From Roridomyces roridus (lineage: Eukaryota > Basidiomycota > Agaricomycetes > Agaricales > Mycenaceae): a DNA stretch of 64,000 nucleotides. This document shows positions 44,933 through 55,643 of this stretch, piece after piece; within the stretch, counting starts at the first letter, position 1, and every line of letters begins with the position of its first letter. Location of the stretch: NCBI GenBank assembly GCA_029378245.1, contig JARKIF010000014.1, positions 1,364,001 to 1,428,000 on the forward strand, written 5' to 3'. Under the pieces are notes generated by a model. The model searched no databases and had not been told where the DNA came from. It saw only the letters and a list, made by a program, of their open reading frames with translations. The position numbers and the translations under genes were made by a program.

Positions 44933-45074
44933 GGTGGCAAGAGGAAAAGCTGCATCGGATCAAAGATGCGCTTACGAAACCTGATCCGTCTTTCGTTCCC
45001 TCGGGCGGCAACGTTCAGCCACACCGACGTTATAATGAGTACACGTACGCCTTGGACCCACACTCGTTGCTGCC
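44933..45074. promoter_or_regulatory. Divergent promoter of the SDR pair
   Basis: 142 bp between the two SDR start codons (44932 minus, 45075 plus), so the split gene still has its promoter. Confidence 0.5.
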
Positions 45075-46416
45075 ATGAAGTCTGGCATCTGGAACATGCT
45101 AAAGACACAATGGGCGCCACAACCCCCCGTTCTTCAAGTCGATCTGACTGGCAAGACTGTCCTTGTTCTGGGGGCGAACACTGGGCTTGGGTTTGAAGCA
45201 GCGCAGCACTTTGCGCGTATGAATCCCGGGCGAGTTATTTTGGCGTGTCGCAGCCAGAGCAAGGGCCAAGCGGCTCTCGAAAGTAACTCCAATTCTGTTC
45301 ATTGTTCAAGTGCGAGACGGCTAATGGGCTGATTCGATGGACAGAACTGAAAGCGGCAACTGGTTATGAGCAGGCAGAGCTCTGGATCGTCGACCTAGCT
45401 GATTTCGAGTCGGTGAAGAAATTCGTAGACAAATTTGAACGAGACGGTGGGCGGCTGGATATCCTTATTGCCAATGCTGCCGCTGCCACGTTTACCTACG
45501 AGGCCACCAAGGACGGCTGGGAATCGAGGTATGTGCTGTTTTAGTTGCTGTGGATTCACATTCTAATCGACTCAGTCTCCAAGTTAATTATCTCGCTCCC
45601 TCACTTTTAATTCTCCTTCTACTTCCCGTCCTTTTCAAAACGGCCGAGGAACACACCACAGTGCCTCGGATCGTCGTAGTCTCAAGCATGATGCATTACT
45701 GGCTCGAGATCGAAAAACCCGTCTCAGAAAGTCCCGAAATAATCCAGACTCTCGGGAAGGCCGAGTATTGTACTCCCAGGTCTGATTCCACTTTCTATTC
45801 TCAATCTTTCAAGTTAACTTTGTGGCAGGGCTATGGGCCCGCGGTACGCTCTAACGAAACGTAATATCTTTTGAATGCACAAATGACGATAGCTGAAAAT
45901 GGAGTATACAGTCTTGAATATCTTCTTTGTCCGTGCCTTGGATGCGCATCTCCCGTCTTCGCCCTCCCTCGTTGTCGATGCCGTTTGCCCCGGGTAAGAA
46001 CTGTCTTTATAAAAATTCAGATATCCACCACTCACGAGAATGCAGGTACTGCCGCTCCGAACTCCGTCGAGTCCTCAGCGGCTTTGCAGCGTTTTTCGAT
46101 CGTCTCATGGAGCTCGCTCTAGCGTTTACCACAGAGGTAGGCAGCCGACAACTCGTCTGGGCTGCACTCGCCGAGCAAGACCATCCCGAGAAAATGCGCG
46201 GGCAATATGTTAGTGGTTCGCGTGTTCAAGAGGTCAGCGATTTTGTGCTATCGCCTCAGGGATCCAAGGTGCAGGATCTTATTTGGGTGAGTTCAATTGA
46301 ACACCTCCGAGCGTATATTGCTGAAGAAATTTTAGCAGAACACGCTGGATATTCTCTGCGAGGTCGATGGTAGGGTGAAGGCAATCGTAGACAATTACCT
46401 CTCGTCGTCAGCTTGA
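45075..46416 (+). CDS. Short-chain dehydrogenase/reductase, intact copy
   Basis: NAD(P)-dependent oxidoreductase related to retinol-dehydrogenase/WWOX-like SDRs; substrate unknown. Start MKSGIWNMLKTQWAPQPPVL. Cofactor motif GANTGLGFEAA (TGxxxGxG-type, here L-GANTGLG), LWIVDLADFESVKKFVDKFE, IANAAAATF (NAG-like), VVSSMMHYW (Ser), then R-A-M-G-P-RYALTK (catalytic YxxxK), LNIFFVRALDAHLPSSPSLV with VDAVCPG, YCRSELRRVLSGFAAFFDRL, EVGSRQLVWAALAEQD, and the C-terminus NTLDILCEVDGRVKAIVDNY. Exon borders include 45281/45344 (approximate), an intron within ESR-LQVN, CTPR-AMGP, LTK-LNIF and CPG-YC. Stop at 46416. NAG is replaced by NAA; otherwise complete. Confidence 0.85.
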
Positions 46417-46699
46417 ACAACGCCTGTTGACCGGCCTTTTATTGCGCTCAAGTACCCCAAGGTGATTTCTTGGACTAGCATTGGACGCGGCTAACGGGGG
46501 TGAATCCTGGACCGCTACTGTTGTGGATATCACAGCGAGTCCCGGGAAGAGAAAAGGTGGCAAGACAGAGTCGCAAACGAAGAGACGAAAGCGGATTTGA
46601 GAAAGGGACACATTTTTTTCTCTTATTTTGTGCTACGTATATACGTTGAATTATCGCTTGAGGTCGCAATTTGCAATCTGCGGGGGGGTCGACGCGATG

Positions 46700-46970
46700 A
46701 AGTCACAGCAGGAGCCCAGGAATTTAGACGCTGTCACAGTTCGCTACCATTTTCAAAATTTCCTAATGGGTAACGGCGGCGCCAAAAGTAAAAGTAAAAT
46801 CAGATGAAAAACGCTTCGGGCATGCTTCGGGGTTCCCTTATAAGGCAAGCCCGATGGGTTTTGAATCGGATTTCGCTGATGGTTTTGGCGCCGCCACTGC
46901 TCATATGGAAATTTTGAAAATGGTAGCCAATTGAAGGCGCCTATCAATTCCTGGACTCCCGCTGTGAGTT
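46700..46970. mobile_element. MITE-like element with long terminal inverted repeats
   Basis: About 270 bp, no coding. The left arm (from TCACAGCAGGAG near 46703, then CCAGGAATT and GCTACCATTTTCAAAATTTCC) is matched inverted on the right (GGAAATTTTGAAAATGGTAGC near 46909, AATTCCTGG, CTCCCGCTGTGA near 46956). A GGCGGCGCCAAAA/TTTTGGCGCCGCC pair lies inside. Arms exceed 100 bp with mismatches. Superfamily not determined; target duplication unclear. Confidence 0.7.
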
Positions 46971-46990
46971 GGCTGCAATAAATTAATGGC

Positions 46991-47183
46991 AGGAAAATAC
47001 TGGTTGTGCGAGCAAAAGGAACGCGTACCCCATATGCAGCCGTTAAACGCTGGGGTTGAACCTACCACCCGGGCTCCGATTTCGAACCCTCGACCTCCGC
47101 AGAGTGTCGATCAGTGGTCGAATTATCATGACCGCTGAGCCAGTGGCGCCCTGTTGAATGCCGATTCAAGGCAGAATATATGC
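46991..47183 (-). mobile_element. tRNA-derived SINE-like element, copy 1
   Basis: On the minus strand: GGCGCCACTGGCTCAGCGG (A-box-like), TCATGATAATTCGACCA, GGTTCGAAATC (B box), then a body with CCCAGCGTTTAACGGCTGCA and TTCCTTTTGCTCGCAC, ending CCAGTATTTTCC. It matches the copy at 58855-59057 along its whole length, including the tail. It abuts the MITE-like element and its edge supplies the stop codon of the neighbouring ORF. Confidence 0.7.
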
Positions 47184-48056
47184 GGCGTCCATTCCGTGGC
47201 CTCTAAGTGCTGCTTCTTCGAATCTTTGGCCCTTTCGGGGTGACTTGCGATGCTTGATGTGTCCCGGCAGACTCTTTAAATTGCCAACAACTCCACGCAC
47301 AGAACGAATCCTTACTATGAGAGGGGAGCTACTCAGTGCGTAGCTATCGCTCACGGTTGTTCCAGTACTTACCCTGCTCCCATTTTGAGGAAGCGCATTC
47401 GTTTGGGCAAGGCGCAGCGATTCCGCTCTCTTCTGGAAGATGACACGGTCGAGCTTGCGGAGATGGTCCTGGAACTGGCTCAATGGCACTTGGATACTTG
47501 CGGTGCGCCGTCCTTTTCTACGCATGTCCAGGTAGAAATCCGAGGCTCTTGAACCCGCACGACCAGCACCCTTCCACTCTTGTTCCACTCCGCGCATTTC
47601 CTTACTATCGCGGCAACCTGAACGCGGCCAACCATACTCAACTTGGCCTCTGACTGATTCACGGAGCAGAAAACCACTCATCGAAGATGTCTGGGTTGCC
47701 TCGGACGCACTGGCAAGGTGTCGCCATTGACTCGCCAACGAATGGTTGGTCTGTTCTCGTTTGATTCGTTCTTCCTTGAACTCATTCTTGTCAGGAAATA
47801 GCTTTCGTACCTGGTCTATACCATGGTCGTATTGAATCACCACTGCTCCCATCCTCCGCTTCGACGTAGCCGTTCTTTCACCACCACCCCCCTTCGACTT
47901 GGTCGCAGACAGCGAACGAGCAAGTACTACCCAGAAGACACAATATGAGATTGGACTGGAAGCCCGCACAAGGACGGCAAACTTGGTAGATTTCGCTTCC
48001 GAGAATGTTAAACGGTACTTGAGGGTGGGACCCCCGCAACGGATCAGAAATCGCAA
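47166..48056 (-). CDS. Hypothetical protein, doubtful
   Basis: A 296-codon open frame, Arg/Lys/Ser-rich, starting MRFLIRCGGPTLKYRLTFSE. The middle (GAVVIQYDHGIDQVRKLFPD, ASDFYLDMRRKGRRTASIQV with PLSQFQDHLRKLDRV) has mixed helix/strand character, but I recognise no family. The 3' end and stop lie inside the SINE-like element, so the natural end was probably altered by the insertion. Internal introns are possible. Confidence 0.3.
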   Translation of the reverse strand: MRFLIRCGGPTLKYRLTFSEAKSTKFAVLVRASSPISYCVFWVVLARSLSATKSKGGGGERTATSKRRMGAVVIQYDHGIDQVRKLFPDKNEFKEERIKREQTNHSLASQWRHLASASEATQTSSMSGFLLRESVRGQVEYGWPRSGCRDSKEMRGVEQEWKGAGRAGSRASDFYLDMRRKGRRTASIQVPLSQFQDHLRKLDRVIFQKRAESLRLAQTNALPQNGSRVSTGTTVSDSYALSSSPLIVRIRSVRGVVGNLKSLPGHIKHRKSPRKGQRFEEAALRGHGMDAAYILP

Positions 48057-48187
48057 GCCTAAAAGGGCAGCTGTGACTCTGGAACTGCGAATATTTGATA
48101 TCTTAATTGCATTGGAGGTACATATGTAAGTAATTAATGAATCCGAATCAACTGCCTGCGTTGGTATAATCCCATGCCCAGAACAAA

Positions 48188-50021
48188 TTAAAAAACGTAC
48201 GCCTCCGAATCAGATGTATCATACACCTCGGCATCTTCATTCATCGGCGCCAACCGCCTCGCATCCATGATCCCCCGCCCGTTATACCCCGGCCGCTGCA
48301 AAACGATCCAACGCTCTGGATGGGCACGAATATCGCGCAGCTGGCGCAAGACGAATTGTTTCTCGGTTGCCCCGACCTCCTCCCCTGGCTCTTCTTCGGG
48401 CACGGTCAGGTTCCACCCTACAAAAAGGCGATTCCGTCCAGCCTCAAGGTCGGCCTCCGAAGTATGAGGGTCAAGCGAGTTGACATGCAAGACGAGCCCT
48501 TCGTCGTGTGTGTAGCGCATGTTGAACAGGTGGATAAGCATCGGGGTGCAGCCGCGTCGTTGCATCTTCAGTAAGGCCTGGAACTGAGGGTCGGATGTGT
48601 GGAGATCCATGGCGACCTGTGTAGGGGGTTCCCACCGCGCATAGCTGTAGTCTCCGTGGTGTTCACCGTCCGAGTCTGAATTCTCGCCGGCGGAAGATGA
48701 TGAATCGTCTTCGTCAACGAGGTGCGCCTCAACTTCGCCATCCGAGTCCTCGCTCCCACTTGCGTAAAACCTCGCGAGCTGATGTTGGTACGCGCTCATC
48801 CCCAATGGCATCGGATCATCCAGCTCCCCGTCCGAAAACCTGTCAAAGTCCAAAAACGGTGTGCCGTAGTCCTCCTCGGACGAGGCATACTCGTGGTACT
48901 CCTCTTCGTCGTCAGAGGCGGAGGAAGAATATTCGGGGAGGAAGAGGCCTTTCCACGGGTCTGCGTCGTCTTCTTCCGCTCCTGCAACCGAGGGGGTAGA
49001 GACGACACCGGCAGTGCGGAGGGCAGAGGCCAAGCTCTTGACTAGGAAAATGGGGATGGGTCGACGGGTAACGCGAGCGCGGCAGCATGGGCAGGATTTG
49101 TCTCGGGTAAGAAGGAGCTCCTCCTGCGTCTCTGGGTCCATGCTCTCGTCGTCAGAACCGTTGGAGGGCGCTGAGCGAAACCATTGTTGGAGACACTCGA
49201 GGCAGAGGATATGGCCGCAGGGTACGACTGCGTACGGTTTGGAGACGAGTTCAATGCAGATTTGACACTGGAGGGAGACTTGTATCGTCTGGATTAGTTC
49301 TTCGTTTTTTACGGACTTGGCGGAGACGAGGGCGAGTTGCTTTTCGTGCTCCGCTCGCGCGGTTTCGCGAGCTTGGGTCTCTGAAACAACTTGAGCCTTC
49401 AGTTCCTCGATTGTCTGTGGTATTTCCCTTGAGCCACTGAACTAGACAAAAAAGGAGACGCACCTTGCTCTGCTTCTTGAGCTGTTTCTTGCTATCGTGT
49501 ACCGCCTTCTTGAGAGTTTCCATTTCCTTACGCATGCGCTCATACTCTGCGGCAGCTGCTGGCCCGGCAAAGCCTGGGGACACGGCGTCGAATCTATGCA
49601 CTTCCCTCCCTTTGCCTTTGTCACTGACTCTGTAAGAAGGCTGAGCATGGGGCCATTCTCTCTCCTTCTTTGGTCGATGCGACGTGGAACCAGTGGGTGC
49701 AAGCAGGACACGAGGCTGCGACAGGACCGACGGCTTTATACGGTGCCCACGATCAACTTCGTCTACAGTGGTACTGGGTCGTACAGGGGTGGCGGAGCGT
49801 TTTCGCTTGATAGTAGGCGCAGTATCCAAAGACAATGCGAATGGATCGGTGCGACCACTGCGCGAAGGGGAGCGGGATTTACTGCGCTCAGAGTAGACTT
49901 TTGTACGGGTGTTTGGTATGGTGCTAGTGGCCTCCTTTGTGCTTCTGGCACTTGTAGGGCGGTTCATGGCTAGAGAGCTATCCCGAGCGTCGAGGTCGAC
50001 GACGAGGGTGGAAGGGGACAA
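48188..50021 (-). CDS. RING-finger E3 ubiquitin ligase
   Basis: Exons 50021-49465 and 49414-48188. The start MSPSTLVVDLDARD is followed by a disordered basic N-terminus, then a coiled coil across the intron (YERMRKEMETLKKAVHDSKK, then TIEELKAQVVSETQARETAR). C3HC4 RING finger: CQICIELVSKPYAVVPCGHI with LCLECLQQWF ... CPCCRARVTRRP; all zinc ligands present. Then an acidic middle (SSASDDEEEYHEYASSEEDY) and a C-terminal domain (PQFQALLKMQRRGCTPMLIH, GRNRLFVGWNLTVPEEEP, HPERWIVLQRPGYNGRGIMD). It resembles fungal nuclear RING ligases with a coiled coil before the RING; the specific substrate is unknown. It is divergent from the Doa10-like ligase, 184 bp between starts. Confidence 0.85.
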
Positions 50022-50205
50022 TGGTGCAATGAGGAGAAGGGCAAGCTATAATACCCCGGCCATCAATTCCGCTTGCTTTCCAATTCCATCCTTCCTTGAA
50101 AGTTCTCCACCTTTTACAGCTCTTCACTGCTATCTCCACACATTCCTGCCACGCCAAGGATTGACCTCTTAATTGAACGGTTTTCCTTGTGTAAAATTCT
50201 CGAGA
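50022..50205. promoter_or_regulatory. Shared divergent promoter of two E3 ligase genes
   Basis: 184 bp between the RING gene start (50021, minus) and the Doa10-like start (50206, plus); CT-rich, no gene. Confidence 0.5.
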
Positions 50206-53200
50206 ATGCAGGAAGCCGAGGAACAAGGCACGTCCCGTTCATATACCATCCGCTCAAATGGACCAACCGCCCGCTTAGACACTTGTCGTATTTGCAGCGC
50301 TCCGGCGGAACCTGGGCAACCCCTCTTCTATCCCTGCAAATGCTCGGGGACTATACGGTACATCCACCAAGATTGGTACGTACTGTTAACCATTTGCCCG
50401 CTCGGGATACGACTTGAATGTTCCCCCAGCTTGACCACATGGCTGGCTCATAGCAAGAAGAAGACCTGCGATGTCTGCAAGCATCCCTACTCATTCACGA
50501 AAGGTGCGGGTGCTTGGATTGCATTGAAATGTCTTGCTGAAATTATGGATGCTCCAGTTTATGCGACCGACATGCCCACCCGCCTGCCACCGATTCTTCT
50601 CCTGCGCCGTATAGCTCAACAGTCGTTTTTTGCCATGGTCTTTGCCGTGCGCGCCGTCGCCGTCGCCATCATATGGCTCGCGGTCCTTCCTTGGGTCACT
50701 GTAATGACATGGAGGATGTACTTTTCCATGGGGGACTCGACGTGCGTCAGCTAACTAAACTCTGGGACTGGGCTCATATCTTTCCAACAGTGCTTGGTGG
50801 ATAAGCGACCGCCCACGTCCTCCTGACGCCCCCGAGATTCGCAATCCTTTCTATTTCTTCTATTCAGACACCACGACTGTTCCACGACAAGGCACATTCG
50901 TTGCCCGAGTTGTCAACCACCCTCTTTGGTCTTCTTTGTCCTCCGACATCTTCACGGGGCAGATCATCGCGTCCCTCGTGGTCCTCACATTCGTTGCCGT
51001 CTTCCTCTTGCGCGAATGGATATCTCAAAATGCCCGTCCTGGGGTGTTTGAAGATGAAGACCTCGACCCTATGCCCGCACAATTGCCGCCTGTGCCTCTG
51101 CCTCCTCCGCCACCGCAGCAGCTCTTGGAACCACCACCTGTTGTGGTCCATCCCAATCCCAATGTCAATGACAGGATTGCTCTGGCCCAACGACAGAGAG
51201 ATGCTATGCGCGCTTTGGATGCTATGCGCGCCGGTGCTCCCGAACCCACGAGGCCGATCCGAAAACGTCGCTATGACCTCAAACGGAAGGAGCCGGAAGA
51301 AGAGGCTCGCGTCGCCAGCGGCAGTCGTCCCACGGCACGTACTGTCTCTCGGCGGCGTGTCTTCAGGGACGACAACGAGGGTGAAGTTAACCGTGTTTGG
51401 CGACCAGCACGACGCCGTAGTCTCCAACGGCTGCAACCTTCCGGCTCAGCCGACAGACTTCTTCTAGGGGACGACGCCGACTTTAAATTCACGTTCAGAT
51501 CGACGACTCGCCTGCCGCTGAGGGTGACGAGAAGTGCTTCCGAACCACCTTTCAGATCTGATAGCCCGAATCCCGATGACAGAGAGGGTTCCGAGCCTGC
51601 CCACGATGCTCCGTCTCGAACATCGTCTCTGCAGAATCTGTCTTCCAGCTCTAGTTCCGAATCCCTTTCAGCTGCGAAACCCAACCGCCGCCGCCGCCCG
51701 CCACTTCCCAGCACGCGGCTTACGGAGAGTAATCCCTCTACGCCCGCAATGTCGTCACCGCCTACACCATTGGTTTCGCCTAGCGTGGTCACGTACCGTG
51801 CTCCAGAAGAACTGGGACCCGAGGCTGGGCCTTCGCGTTGGAACGGCGACTATTTTGACCACCAGGAAGGGCCGTCTACATACAAAGGCAAGGGCAAGGC
51901 TCGCGTGGAAACAAGCGATGATGAAGACACGGACATGGAGTCGGAGCACGCGCGATATTTTGCCGATCTGGAGGATGGAAACGGGAGTGCAAAGGAGAAT
52001 GACGACGGTATGCCCAAGTTGCTGGCTCTCAGTGACTCTGAAGAGGAGGAGGAGGATGAGGAAGAGGAGGAAGGCTTGGGCAGTCCTGGAATTGGATTCG
52101 ATCAGGAAGACGTTGATGGGGATTTAGATGAGGAAGAGGAAGAGGAGGACGAAGATGAAGATGAGATACCCGAGGACGCGAACGGCGGGGTTCGCTTTGA
52201 TGCGGATGCGCCGATTTGGCAGGCCATCCAAATTGAGGACGAGGAAGTGGCGGAGGTTGCAGACGGTGAAATGGACGTTGGGCCAGCAGCAGCCGCTATG
52301 CCTGGCCCGATCCCTCCGGCTGGGGCTGTAGACGCGGGTGCCATTGACATCAACGATGATATGGAGGGTAACGTCGAGGATGATATGGAAGGTGCTATGG
52401 AAGGTGTGTTCTCACTAGGCTCTTGTGCACTCATGCTGACGGTTTCTTTAGCGATTGGGATGAGGGGCCCGGTGTACGGGGTTGTTCAAAACGTGTGTTT
52501 CCATCTCTAGTTATCTTCTAAGCTCCCTCATTATTATCCCAGGCCGCACTAATGATCTTCGTGCTCGACACGGCAATTGGTTTGCTGGTGTGGATCCCGT
52601 TCACGCTGGGCAAGTCGACGGCTTTGCTTTCTGTGAGTGCTATATCACTTTGCGCCCCCAAAATCTAACCATGAGCTCTAGCTCGATCCTCATCGTTTCT
52701 TGCAAATTCTCCATCTCCCAATCAAAGCTATCCGAGTCATCACTGATCCCATCGTTGATTCAGTGATGTACCTCATCGTTGCTCTGCTACTACCATTTGT
52801 GGCGCGATTGTTGTACCGAACCGTCAACATCGTCTTCCTCAGTATCCTCTTCCTGATTGCAGTACTTTTGGGAAAGGAGAGGGCGGAGAAGACCTCAGAG
52901 GCAACTTCTGCAGCGGTATGTTTGTTCCCTGTCTCTTGGTTTCGATTTAATTTTTGGCCCAGTATCTCCGCGTTCATCAACTCTCAGACCAGCCCTTGGA
53001 CCAGCTGCTGGGGTGGACGACTTCTGTTTCGTCATCCGCAGAGCCGTCACCACCCAAGGCTTTCGAGCTCTCCGAATACCAAGTGGCTGTTGTTAACGCT
53101 GCTGAGCCCTATTTTGCTGCGTTAGGCAAGGAGGTTCGTGTCAACGCTGAGCAGTTCCAGTCGGCCTGGACCCGCCTGGCTCTCGGGCATGGCCCGAAAG

Positions 53201-55323
53201 AGCGGGTGTTTGCGGTTGCCCTGGGCTACGTCGTCGTGATGATTCTGGTGTCCATCTACTTGAATCTTCTCACCGTTGGAAACATGAAAACGGCGGGTCG
53301 CGCCGTCAGGACCGCGGTGCGGGAGCAGCTACTTGTCTTGAAGGTCATTTCAATCTTTGCCAGATTTGGTCTTGTTCTAACGCCTGCATAGGTTGCGACT
53401 TTCATTTTCATCGAGCTTGTAACTTTCCCACTTGGCTGTGGCATCGTGTTGGATGTATGTACAGTCTTCATGTTCCCTGAAGCCAACATTGCTTCCCGCA
53501 TGGCGTTCTTCAAACAAGCGCCTCTTACGGCCATGTTCTATCATTGGATTGCTGGAACAATGTTCATGTGAGTCCACTTGCTATGTTCCTAGAGTGGCAA
53601 TTAATTCTCCTTCCCAGGTATGCGTTTGCGGTGTTATTGGCGGGTTGTAGGACCCTCTTGCGCAAGGGCGCCATGTGGTTCATCAAGGATCCGCAAGACC
53701 AGAACTCGCATCCGATCCGGGACATTCTCGACCGTCCTACCATGACGCAGCTCCGCAAGATTTGTGTGAGCGGAGTCATGTACTCGATCGTCGTCGCATG
53801 CGTCGTCAGCAGCGTGGCCAGTCTGTTGTACATTGGCAGCAAATCCATACTCCCTTTCAGATGGAAGAACAGGTCTGGTTCTCTTCATTACTTTGCTCAT
53901 CGTCTTTCTCATATCACAAGCAGGGAACCTCTATCGACCGTCCCAATCGACCTGATATTCCTTCATATGGTCCTACCATACACCATGCATTATTTCAGGC
54001 CTCGAACGGGAATCAAGAAAGCTTCAAAAGCCCTTTGGAGAGTTCTCGCTGGCTGGCTTCGCTTATCGTCTTACTTTTTCGGTGGCCGATATCCGAACGA
54101 GGAATATTCGACATGGCGTTGGTCGGCGTTCTTTTACCGGTCTAATGCCGATCTGGACAACCCAAAGAATGTGAAGGACGGCACATTCCGCCGCGTGCCC
54201 GCGACGGACAACATCTCACTTCCGCGGGATATGCGCGCCACCGCTGCCGTGACGGAGCAAGGCCAACCCGTCGACGAAGAGGCTCGCAAGCTGATTGCAA
54301 TGCAGGACGACGAGGCGATCAAAGCTAAACGCGCCGTCCAGGAGGATTACATGGTCGTTTACATTCCTCCCCATTTCCGGTGGCGCGTGTTTCTCTTCAT
54401 TTCGATCCTCTGGGTGTTGGGTGCCGTCTTGCTCGGGGTTATGGTCGCCATTCCCATCCAGCTCGGTCGCAGTTTCTTTCAACTGGTCATCTCACACCCT
54501 GTTCATGATGGGTATTCCTTTATCGCTGGCACTTACCTCCTCTGGGCTTGCTACCTGATTGGTCGAGCCGTCGATCGTTTGGATAAACGGCGTCAGCGTA
54601 GGGGAGGAGATGAGCCTCGGGCAGATCTCCGCCTGTTGGTGTTGAAGCGCGGCCTTTTGTGGGTGGCCAAAATCACCTACATGATTCTATGCCTGGGCTT
54701 CCTAATTCCCACTCTGATTGCTCTCGTGGTGGATCTCTACATCATCCTTCCGATTCGTCTATCGTTGGATGCTACTCTCGTTCCGCGGATACGAATCGTC
54801 GATTCTTGGGCCATGGGCTTGTTGTACGCCAAAATCATCCTCCACGTGATGCGAACTCAAGCCCCTAATCCCATCACGCGGGGTATGCAACGTGTATGTG
54901 TTGAGCACCGTGCTATTCACAAGTTGCTGATTTTCTTTCTTAGATTACCAACAATGGGTGGACACATCCAGACCCCGTCACGGCAACGAAAGAGGTTATT
55001 GGCCCACTTGTGTTTGGCCTCCTTGGGATGATCCTCCTTCCTGGAGCTGTGTTCCTCTCTGCCCAGCAATTCATCCCGTTCATCCCGAAGAACAGCAGGC
55101 TTCTCTGTACGTGTTCCGTTTGTTTCCTGTCCAGTCTGCTAATTGTGATTCGGCAGTCATGGAAGTCTACCCCTGCATCTTCGTGATTGTTGCTGGCGTC
55201 CGCTTCAGTGCAGTGTTGTACGACATGCTCAGCACCTGGTCTCAAGCTATCCGGGATAAGGAGTTTTTGGTAGAGATGCGACTACGCAATTTGGAACCGG
55301 ACTCGAAAATTAAAACGGATTAA
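50206..55323 (+). CDS. Doa10/MARCH6-type RING-CH membrane E3 ubiquitin ligase
   Basis: ER/nuclear-envelope ERAD ligase (yeast Ssm4/Doa10, human MARCH6). Start MQEAEEQGTSRSYTIRSNGP. N-terminal C4HC3 RING-CH: CRICSAPAEPGQPLFYPCKC, SGTIRYIHQD-C (intron inside the Cys codon), LTTWL, CDVCKHPYSF. Then two TM segments, a very long cytosolic loop of about 400 residues with Ser/Pro, Arg and poly-Glu/Asp stretches, and about 12 further hydrophobic helices from 52530 to 55290, including the conserved TEB4-like cores VYGVVQNAALMIFVLDTAIG, FPLGCGIVLDVCTVFMFPEA with MAFFKQAPLTAMFYHWIAGT and MFMYAF, and GAMWFIKDPQDQNSHPIRDI. Around 1,500 residues. Multi-exon, no interruption found. It pairs divergently with a soluble RING ligase. 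Confidence 0.93.
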
Positions 55324-55643
55324 TACCATTGTACTAGTTGTATCCATAAACTATTCACCTAGCTCTCATAGAGAGAATGTGTGCGACTATTTGACATTCA
55401 TTGACACATCCACTTCCTTCTCGACTGTTTTGAGATTTTGACATCTATACTGGTTACCGGCGACGATCCTCGCGCATGGCGGAACTTGGGCGGAACATTG
55501 CCAAGCCACTACATGCTCCACCAATCGTTCGATTTACGGCCATGGGAGCCCGCCATTCTCGAACGTAACGCGTGTATAAGAAAGTTCAAAACCCTACGTT
55601 GGTCGTTGCAACTTCTTGAACTAATCCCCCACTATCCTTCATA
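55324..55643. promoter_or_regulatory. Upstream region of sedolisin 2 with TATA box
   Basis: 320 bp, no gene. TATAAG at 55575-55580, about 65 bp before the start, matches the TATA of sedolisin 1. Confidence 0.45.
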
